The position numbers and the translations under genes were made by a program. Below are positions 57,407-64,000 of a stretch of DNA of 64,000 nt, piece after piece. Numbering within the stretch: position 1 is the stretch's first letter; each line of letters opens with the position of its first letter. Below the pieces are notes generated by a model, which was not told where the DNA came from, did no database searches, and worked only from the letters and a program-made list of their open reading frames with translations. Source of the DNA: Nocardioidaceae bacterium (GTDB taxonomy: Bacteria; Actinomycetota; Actinomycetes; Propionibacteriales; Nocardioidaceae); the NCBI GenBank assembly GCA_013361955.1, contig JABFXA010000047.1, forward strand, positions 18,207-82,206, written 5' to 3'.

Positions 57407-58677
57407 GCCAGGTGCTCCCGGACGCGGGCGACGTACCAGCGGACGAGCGCGTCGACCTGGTACTCGCTGGGGGCGTACGGACCGGGCCGGTACGCCGGGC
57501 TGCCGACGCCCTGCTGGGCCCGCGCGCACAGCGTCGCGTCCTGCTCGTTGGTCCGCCGCCACACGTGCGTGAGGGCGTCCGGGTCGTAGTCGACCCCCTC
57601 CTCCGCGTCCTCGTGGACCAGCCAGGTGGTGCGCACCAGCGTGCGATCCGCCGCGAGGGGCAGCGCCGCGAAGGTGACGGCGTGGTCGGCGAGGAAGTGG
57701 AACCAGGCGTTCGGCTGGTTGTGCAGCGAGAGCCTGCCCAGTCGCGGGCTGTCCAGGTCGCCGAGCAGCCGCCGCGAGGCCGCGGTGCCGTCGAGCGTGT
57801 AGGACTCCCCGGCCCCGTCGAGCGCCTCGCGTTGCACCCGGAATCCGCTGGTGCGAGTGTCGAGCTCCTCGACGGCGGCGTGCGGCATCCCGCGCAGGGT
57901 GCACGACGCCTGCAGGTCGGCCTCGGCCCGCAGGTACCGCTCGTGCGCCGGCCGCAGCCGTGCGGGGATCTCGTCCTCGGCGTACCCGTAGGTGGGGAAG
58001 AAGGTGCGGATCAGCTCGGGGTGCCCGGCCTCGCAGTGGTAGCACTCGCGGTTGTTCTCCATCACCAGCTTCCAGTTGGCGTCCTCGACGAGGTCGAGCT
58101 GCGCGGCGACCTTCGTGCGATGCAGCTGGTGCGGCAGCAGGTACGGCGTGATGGTTGCGACGACCTCGTCGAAGTCGGCCGGGGGGTCCTCGGCGAGGCA
58201 GAGGTAGACGAGCCCGGCGACCACCCGCACGTGCACGGGCCTGAGCCCGAAGCAGCTGGTGTCGAAGCCCGGGCGCTGGTCGCCGGCGCGCAGCAGCGAG
58301 CCGTCGGTGGCGTAGGTCCACTGGTGGTAGCCGCACACGATGTTGCCGACCGACCCGGCCCGCTCGGTGAGCACCCGGGAGCCACGGTGGCGGCAGACGT
58401 TGTGCAGCGCCCGGACCACCTCGTCGTCGTCGCGCAGCACGATCACGGAGTAGCGGCCGATGTCGACGGTCACGAAGTCGCCGGGCTCGCGTACCTCCGC
58501 CTCGGTGACCGCGAAGATCCAGGTGCGGGCCCACACCGCCTCGACGTCGAGGTCGAACACCCGCGGGCTGGTGTAGCAGGGCCCGGGCAGGCTGTGTCCC
58601 GGCGGCCTCGCGTCGAGCAGGGCGAGCAGGTCGGCCCGGTCGGTGCTGGTGGATGGCTCCTGGACGAAGGCGCTCAT
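57403..58677 (-). CDS. Rieske [2Fe-2S] ring-hydroxylating/N-demethylating oxygenase alpha subunit (GbcA/stachydrine demethylase-like)
   Basis: ALHNVCRHRGSRVLTERAGSVGNIVCGYHQWTYATDGSLLRA; DANWKLVMENNRECYHCEAGHPELI mononuclear-iron motif. Confidence 0.9.
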   Translation of the reverse strand: MSAFVQEPSTSTDRADLLALLDARPPGHSLPGPCYTSPRVFDLDVEAVWARTWIFAVTEAEVREPGDFVTVDIGRYSVIVLRDDDEVVRALHNVCRHRGSRVLTERAGSVGNIVCGYHQWTYATDGSLLRAGDQRPGFDTSCFGLRPVHVRVVAGLVYLCLAEDPPADFDEVVATITPYLLPHQLHRTKVAAQLDLVEDANWKLVMENNRECYHCEAGHPELIRTFFPTYGYAEDEIPARLRPAHERYLRAEADLQASCTLRGMPHAAVEELDTRTSGFRVQREALDGAGESYTLDGTAASRRLLGDLDSPRLGRLSLHNQPNAWFHFLADHAVTFAALPLAADRTLVRTTWLVHEDAEEGVDYDPDALTHVWRRTNEQDATLCARAQQGVGSPAYRPGPYAPSEYQVDALVRWYVARVREHLA

Positions 58678-58693
58678 CGGTTCCTCCCTGCGG

Positions 58694-60733
58694 TCAGAGG
58701 GCGAGGCACAGGCGCAGTGCGTCGTACGTCGCGGCGTGGATGTTGCGGCTGGCGACGGCGTCGCCGACCCGGAACAGCGCGAAGCCGCCGTCCGGGTTCG
58801 TGTGCACCTGCTGGGGGCGGATCGCCAGCAGCGCCCGGTGGTCGACCGCGCCGAGGTTGCGCGAGAGCGGGACCAGGTCGCGGTACAGCTCGTCGTTGGG
58901 CAGCGTGCCGTGCTCGACGACCACGTGGCTGACGTGCCGCTCCCGCTCGACGTCGGCGTAGTCGCTGCGCAGCCGGGCGCGCAGCCCGCCGGCGAGGTCG
59001 CGCTCGACCGAGACGAGCCGGTGGCCGAGCGTCACCTCGACGCCGTGCCGCGCGAAGGCGGCCAGGTAGGCGGGGGAGTTCATGCTGCCGACCAGCGGGC
59101 CGACGGTGCGCTCGGGGGTGACCAGCTCGACGGTGGCCCCGCGGGTGGCCAGCAGCTCGGCGGCGTCCAGGGCCGGCTCGGCGCCGTTGTCGTCGTACAC
59201 CAGCACGCGCCCGTCGGGCTGCACGCCGCCGGACATCACGTCCCAGGTGTCGTGGAGCAGGTGCCCACCGGTGCGGACGACGTCGGTGTTCGGCAGCCCG
59301 CCGGTCGCGACGATGACGACGTCCGGGTCCTCGGCCAGCACGGTGCCGGTGTCGGCGAGGATGCCGAGGCGGAGCTCCACGTCGTGGTGCTTGAGCTCGG
59401 CGACCCGCCAGTCGACGATGCCGATCAGGTCGCGGCGCCGCGCCGCCGCGGCCGCGAGGCGCACCTGGCCGCCGGGGGTGTCCGAGGCCTCGAGGACGAC
59501 GACGCGGTGGCCGCGCTCGCCCAGCACCCGGGCCGCCTCCAGCCCCGCGGGTCCGGCGCCGACCACGACCGCCTTCCTCCGCGCGGCGGCGGGCGGGGTG
59601 AGATGGGCGAGGGTCTGCTCGCGCCCGCTGGCCGGGTTGTGGATGCACTTGGCGTCGCCGGACTGGTAGATCGCGTCCAGGCAGTAGTTCGCACCGACGC
59701 ACGGGCGGATCCGGTCCTCGTCGCCGGCCGCGACCTTGCGCACCAGGTGCGGGTCGGCGATCTGCGCGCGGGTCATGCCGACCAGGTCGACGAGCCCCTC
59801 GCGGACCGCGTACCGCGCCGTGGCGACGTCGGAGATCCGCGAGGCGTGCATGACCGGGACGTCGACCGCCCGCCGGATCTCTCCCGCGAACGCGAGGTGC
59901 GGCGCGGACGGCGTGCCCATCGACGGGATCACCTTGGCCAGCGTCGCGTCGCTGTCGATGGTTCCGCGGATCACGCTGAGGAAGTCGATCCCGTCCTCGA
60001 CGTACGCGCGCAGGGCGCGGAGCGCCTCGTCACGCCCGAGTCCTTCGGCGGCGTCCTCGTCCATCGACATCCGGATCCCGACCACGAAGTCCGGGCCGAC
60101 CGCCGCACGGATGGCCCGGACCACGCGACGCGGGAAGGTCATCCGGTGCTCCAGGCTGCCGCCCAGCTCGTCGTCGCGGTGGTTGGTGGCCGGGGACAGG
60201 AACGCGTCGAGCAGGTGCCCGTACGACTGCAGCTCGATGCCGTCGAGACCGGCGGCCTGGCAGCGTTGCGCCGCGGCCGCGTAGTCGTCGACGATCCGGT
60301 CGAGGTCCCAGGGCTCGGCGACCTTGGGGAAGCTGCGGTGCGCCGGCTCCCGCAGGGGCGACGGGTACACCAGCGGCAGCCAGTCGTCGGTGTAGCTGCT
60401 GGACCGGCGGCCGAGGTGCGTGACCTGGCACATCACCGCGGCGCCGGCCTCGTGCACGTCGTCGGCCAGACTGCGCATCCACGGCACGATGTCGTCGCGG
60501 TACAGCAACAGGTTCCCGAACGCCGGCGGGCTGTCCGGGGCGACCACGGCCGAGCCGCCGATCATCGTCAGGCCGACGCCGCCGCGGGCCTTCTCGAGGT
60601 GGTAGAGCCGGTACCGGTCCTTCGGCATCCCGTCGACGGCGTACGCCGGCTCGTGCGACGTGCTCACCACACGGTTGCGCAGCGTCAGGTGCTTCAACGA
60701 GAACGGCTCGAGGAGCGGGTCGAGGGATCGCAC
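58694..60733 (-). CDS. OYE-type NADH:flavin oxidoreductase/FAD fusion (N-methylproline/dimethylglycine demethylase-like)
   Basis: LFEPFSL-type DPLLEPFSLKHLTLRNRVVSTSHEPAYAVDGMP, QVTHLGRRSS, GLDGIELQSYGHLLDAFLSPATNHRDDELGG, RPCVGANYCLDAIYQSGDAKCIHNPASGRE (4Fe-4S cysteines), VVVGAGPAGLEAARVLGERGH. Confidence 0.9.
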   Translation of the reverse strand: MRSLDPLLEPFSLKHLTLRNRVVSTSHEPAYAVDGMPKDRYRLYHLEKARGGVGLTMIGGSAVVAPDSPPAFGNLLLYRDDIVPWMRSLADDVHEAGAAVMCQVTHLGRRSSSYTDDWLPLVYPSPLREPAHRSFPKVAEPWDLDRIVDDYAAAAQRCQAAGLDGIELQSYGHLLDAFLSPATNHRDDELGGSLEHRMTFPRRVVRAIRAAVGPDFVVGIRMSMDEDAAEGLGRDEALRALRAYVEDGIDFLSVIRGTIDSDATLAKVIPSMGTPSAPHLAFAGEIRRAVDVPVMHASRISDVATARYAVREGLVDLVGMTRAQIADPHLVRKVAAGDEDRIRPCVGANYCLDAIYQSGDAKCIHNPASGREQTLAHLTPPAAARRKAVVVGAGPAGLEAARVLGERGHRVVVLEASDTPGGQVRLAAAAARRRDLIGIVDWRVAELKHHDVELRLGILADTGTVLAEDPDVVIVATGGLPNTDVVRTGGHLLHDTWDVMSGGVQPDGRVLVYDDNGAEPALDAAELLATRGATVELVTPERTVGPLVGSMNSPAYLAAFARHGVEVTLGHRLVSVERDLAGGLRARLRSDYADVERERHVSHVVVEHGTLPNDELYRDLVPLSRNLGAVDHRALLAIRPQQVHTNPDGGFALFRVGDAVASRNIHAATYDALRLCLAL

Positions 60734-60779
60734 CCGGCCAGTCTGGGAGCGGGTTCCGGCGATGCACCAGGCCGGGAAA

Positions 60780-60797
60780 GTGCATGGTGTCATGCAC
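60780..60797. promoter_or_regulatory. LysR-type dyad
   Basis: GTGCATG-GTGT-CATGCAC inverted repeat in the divergent promoter between lysR and the demethylase operon; fits T-N11-A. Confidence 0.6.
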
Positions 60798-60806
60798 AAT
60801 CGCTGC

Positions 60807-61721
60807 ATGATCGACCGGCGGCTGCAGGTGCTGCGGATGGTCGCCGCCTGCGGCACCGTCACCGGTGCCGCCGAGGCCCTGCACTACGCGCCCTCGGCCG
60901 TCTCGCAGCAGCTGCGGACGCTGGCCAAGGACCTCGGGGTGGACCTCGTCGTCCAGGACGGCCGCCGGATCCGGTTGACGCCAGCCGCCCGCGTGCTGCT
61001 CGCGCGCAGCGAGGACCTGTTCGCCACCTGGGAGGAGATCCGCGCCGAGCTGGCCGCCGCAGGCGACCAGGGCCGCGGGACCCTGCGGCTGTGCGGGTTC
61101 TCGACCGCCGCCGCCGCGCTGCTGCCGCCTGTCGCGGTCGGCGTCCGCGCCGCCCTGCCCGGGTGCGAGGTCCGGGTCGTCGAGGTCGGGCCGCGCGAGT
61201 GTTTCGAGCTGCTGCTCGCCGACGAGGCCGACCTGGCCGTCGTGGTCGCCACCAGCGAGGTGCCCGCCAGTGCCGACCCGCGCTTCGAGATCGGGCACCT
61301 CCTCGACGACCCCCTCGACCTGCTCGTCCCGGAGGGGCACCGGCTGGCGGGGACGTCGGCGGCGCTGCTGAAGGACGTGGTCGACGAGCCCTGGGTGATG
61401 GACCGTCCCGGCAGCCCCTACCACCAGCTGCTGCAGACCGCCTGCGCCTCCGCCGGCTTCACGCCCGTCGTCGCCCACCACGCCACCGAGTGGGACACGG
61501 GTGCGGCTCTGGTCGGCGCCGGCCTCGGCGTCGCGCTGGTCCCGCGGCTGGCGCACATGCCGATGGGGTACCCCGTCGTACGGGTGCCGCTCACCGGCGA
61601 CCCGATGCCCTCGCGGCACATCCTCACGGGGATCCGGCGCGGCAGCCGCAACCACCCGATGATCGCCGCCGCGCTCGGCTGCCTGCACGAGGTCGCCACG
61701 GCGTTCGCCGGCCGGCACTGA
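60807..61721 (+). CDS. LysR family transcriptional regulator
   Basis: MIDRRLQVLRMVAACGTVTGAAEALHYAPSAVSQQLRTLAKDLGVDLVVQDGRRIRLTPAARVLL. Confidence 0.92.
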   Translation: MIDRRLQVLRMVAACGTVTGAAEALHYAPSAVSQQLRTLAKDLGVDLVVQDGRRIRLTPAARVLLARSEDLFATWEEIRAELAAAGDQGRGTLRLCGFSTAAAALLPPVAVGVRAALPGCEVRVVEVGPRECFELLLADEADLAVVVATSEVPASADPRFEIGHLLDDPLDLLVPEGHRLAGTSAALLKDVVDEPWVMDRPGSPYHQLLQTACASAGFTPVVAHHATEWDTGAALVGAGLGVALVPRLAHMPMGYPVVRVPLTGDPMPSRHILTGIRRGSRNHPMIAAALGCLHEVATAFAGRH

Positions 61722-61991
61722 CCGGTACGCGGGCGGGGTGGGCGGTCCCACGGACCAGGTGGGACCGCCCCCCATCGCCGCGCCGGGCGCGCACAGGGAT
61801 GCCCGACGCAGTGGACGCCCGTGTCTCCCGGGCCTCACAGGGGTGATCGCATGCGGGACCGGTGAGGTGACGGACGCGGGAAAGGTCCCGGCTGCGGCGG
61901 CCGGTCCAAGCCACCGCGCACCGACCACGCTTGAAAACCGCCGCGCTGGGCAATGACCCCGCGAACATCCGACGCAGGAGAGGGATCCGTC

Positions 61992-62210
61992 ATGGGCATT
62001 GGTCTGGGCATCGTGCTGGTGATTCTCGGGTTGGTCCTCGCGCTCAACGTCCTGAACTTCGACATCGGTTTCGTCGACGACAGCGCACTCGGCTGGATCC
62101 TGCTGATCGTCGGGGTCGTCGCGCTGGTGCTGTCCGTGGTGATGAACCGTCAGCGCCGTACCACCCACCACGTCGAGGAGCGGCGCATCGACGGGCCGCC
62201 GCGCGCGTGA
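61992..62210 (+). CDS. DUF6458-like small membrane protein
   Basis: MGIGLGIVLVILGLVLALNVLNFDIGFVDDSALGWILLIVGVVALVLSVVMNRQRRTTHHVEERR. Confidence 0.7.
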   Translation: MGIGLGIVLVILGLVLALNVLNFDIGFVDDSALGWILLIVGVVALVLSVVMNRQRRTTHHVEERRIDGPPRA

Positions 62211-62407
62211 CCATCATCCGTCTCCCCGTGCCGGGACCCGTGCGCGACCACCGCCGGCGGGTCGTGCTCGCGTCGCTGCGGATCGTGCCGGGGGTCGCGC
62301 TCCAGCTGAGCGTGGTCCGTCGGCCCCGCGAGCGCGGGTCGCCGCCGGCGCCGCCGGGCCACTGGCCGGACCTCGCCCGCGGGATCTGGCTCGACGAGCC
62401 CGCCTGA
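62207..62407 (+). CDS. small hypothetical protein overlapping the upstream stop
   Basis: GTG start in GTGA overlap; VTIIRLPVPGPVRDHRRRVVLASLRIVPGVALQLSVVRRPRERGS... Confidence 0.3.
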   Translation: MTIIRLPVPGPVRDHRRRVVLASLRIVPGVALQLSVVRRPRERGSPPAPPGHWPDLARGIWLDEPA

Positions 62408-62740
62408 CCCCGCTGCCCTCCGAAGCCCGCTCGGCGGGACGGGCCCTGCCCGCCGGCACCTGCTCCGTCCGCACGTACGACGACAGGGTGTCCTCGCCCG
62501 GGTGCCGCCACCAGTCGAGGCCCAGCGCCGCGACCAGCGGGACGGTGATGGCGAGAGCCAGCGCGAAGGTCAGCATCGCGGCGCCGTACCCGCAGGTCTC
62601 CCGGGCATGACGTGCGGTCGGGGATCGATGTGGTGAGTGATCTCTCGTCCCGCCGCATGCCGCGACGCGCCGGTGCCGTCCTACCCCTGCGAGGCTCGGG
62701 TGGCGCAGACTGGCGGCGACCCCACCGGAAGAAGAGCCCA

Positions 62741-63100
62741 GTGCCGGACGCGAACGCACCGCAGCCGCCGGTATCAGGAGACATCGTCGCGCTCGAGGGC
62801 GACCAGGACATGGAGAGCACCTCGCTGTGGGTGGCCACCATCGCCGACTCCTTCGGCACGCACTGCTTCCTCACGATCGACCTGACGCGGGTGACGCTGC
62901 TGTCCGCGGCCGCGATCCGCGGTCTCGAGGCACTGGCGGTGCAGGCCCGCGTCGACGACGTCGTCCTCGACGTGGTCACCACCCGCGACAGCCACGCGCA
63001 CCGGGTGCTGGCGCTCCTGCAGCTGATCGGGCCCGACCCGATGAGCCCGTCGCCGCTGCACGTGCGGCTGCTCGACCCGGCCGACGAGCGGGACGACTGA
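62741..63100 (+). CDS. STAS-like domain protein
   Basis: GTG start; CFLTIDLTRVTLLSAAAIRGLEALAVQARVDDVVLDVVTTRDSHAHRVLALLQL. Confidence 0.55.
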   Translation: MPDANAPQPPVSGDIVALEGDQDMESTSLWVATIADSFGTHCFLTIDLTRVTLLSAAAIRGLEALAVQARVDDVVLDVVTTRDSHAHRVLALLQLIGPDPMSPSPLHVRLLDPADERDD

Positions 63101-63116
63101 CCCCCCGCCGTCCAGG

Positions 63117-63743
63117 TCAGAGCGCGCGGGACCGCGGCCGTCGGACCGTCAGCGCGCTGGCGAACCACCCCAGCCAGAAGCCGAACCCCACCCACGCGAA
63201 CGCCGGCCAGATCAGCGCCGGGGTCCACACCGAGCCGACGACGAGCCCGGCGGCGAGCATCAGGTGCACGGCCCACTCCCAGCGTCCCGCGCGGCGCCGG
63301 ATCACCGCGACCGTCAGCAACGCGAAGCCGGCGGCGACGGAGGCGAGGAACTGCCCGGGGAAGCCCTCGCCGCGGTCCTCGAACGTCACCGCGTAGCTGC
63401 CGGTCGGGAACGGCCAGAAGTCGAAGGCGCCGACGACGGCCGACGTCACCACCAGGAGCTGCGCCATCCGCAGCAGCACGACGGCCGCGAGCGTGTCGGT
63501 CTCGCTGGACCGGCGGACCAGGCACTCGAGTCCCGGCAGCAGCAGGAGCAGCGCGAAGGGCAGCACCTTCGACGTGTCCATCCAGGTCAGGCCGAGCACC
63601 AGCCGCATCTCGTTCACCGAGCTGCTGCCGTGCGCCTCGAGCTGGTGCACCGCGACCGCCGCCCACACCACCCCCGCGGTCAGGGAGCACACCGAGCCGG
63701 CCAGCAGCAACCGGTGAACCGGCACCCCGTTCACGCCTTCCAT
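63117..63743 (-). CDS. multi-pass membrane protein
   Basis: 208 aa with about 6 hydrophobic segments, MEGVNGVPVHRLLLAGSVCSLTAGVVWAAVAVHQLEAHG... Confidence 0.6.
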   Translation of the reverse strand: MEGVNGVPVHRLLLAGSVCSLTAGVVWAAVAVHQLEAHGSSSVNEMRLVLGLTWMDTSKVLPFALLLLLPGLECLVRRSSETDTLAAVVLLRMAQLLVVTSAVVGAFDFWPFPTGSYAVTFEDRGEGFPGQFLASVAAGFALLTVAVIRRRAGRWEWAVHLMLAAGLVVGSVWTPALIWPAFAWVGFGFWLGWFASALTVRRPRSRAL

Positions 63744-63864
63744 GATCGTCCCGGGTCGGTCCGACGGGAACCTGCTTCACAGGCTCCCGACAGCCGGGTG
63801 GCAGGAGCGGGACAGTCGCTGCGGACAGGGTGTGCCTCTCGTTCCCTCGACGACTGGAGAAACC

Positions 63865-64000
63865 GTGAGTGACCAGCCCCCCAGCGGCAACCGCTGGGAG
63901 CCGACCGACGAGACCGCGCCGATCGCGGCCGGGACCGGCCGGCCGAGCCGGCCGGACGAGCCGGCGCCGGACGGGCCGGCCCGGGTCGAGGGTGCGCACG
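63865..64000 (+). CDS. 5' part of a gene running off the window (Pro/Asp-rich N-terminus)
   Basis: GTG start, VSDQPPSGNRWEPTDETAPIAAGTGRPSRPDEPAPDGPARVEGAH with no stop. Confidence 0.5.
   Translation, partial: MSDQPPSGNRWEPTDETAPIAAGTGRPSRPDEPAPDGPARVEGAH

Noticed and set aside
681-64000. Many long antisense/overlapping ORFs in the ORF track (e.g. 7810-10062 -, 16795-18504 +, 30694-33075 +, 32385-34799 +, 45848-48184 -, 58643-61846 +)
   Set aside because: They are Arg/Gly/Pro/Ala-rich frames opposite or out of phase with well-supported genes, expected from few stop codons at high GC; none carries recognisable family motifs except short segments that belong to the true gene in the same frame
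1-64000. CRISPR array, tRNA/rRNA, transposase, integrase or prophage
   Set aside because: No regularly spaced repeats, no tRNA-like or rRNA sequence recognised, and no mobile-element protein motifs in any frame

Overview
This is a gene-dense, very GC-rich chromosomal window from an actinobacterium, Nocardioides-like by codon usage and gene content (taxonomy is inferred). I found no rRNA, tRNA, CRISPR array, transposase or phage genes. Main blocks: (1) a secreted glycosidase operon GH20-GH29-GH95-ROK (2.3-11.7 kb) with a DasR/ROK-like box upstream; (2) a decayed stretch at 15.1-16.6 kb, with a frameshifted DUF1684 gene and an aldehyde dehydrogenase pseudogene; (3) two ECF42-type sigma factor + YCII/DGPF pairs plus an orphan YCII gene; (4) ctlX and rocD (arginine/ornithine metabolism); (5) a frameshifted PAS/GAF/SpoIIE phosphatase; (6) GH36-LarA; (7) an orphan mraY; (8) a VOC-ArsR-SRPBCC operon with unusual promoter dyads; (9) an SmtB-type ArsR/CDF metal efflux pair; (10) a tightly coupled DUF4956-VTC polyphosphate polymerase-PAP2 operon preceded by three GTTCA repeats at exactly 11-bp spacing (PHO-box-like); (11) a catabolic island (PucR, MFS, FAD amine oxidase, DapA-like, Rieske oxygenase + reductase, OYE-type demethylase, LysR) that fits an N-methylated amino acid/betaine pathway. 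Items 10 and 11 are the best candidates for an under-described system. All product names come from reading motifs in the translated ORFs; no database search was run.
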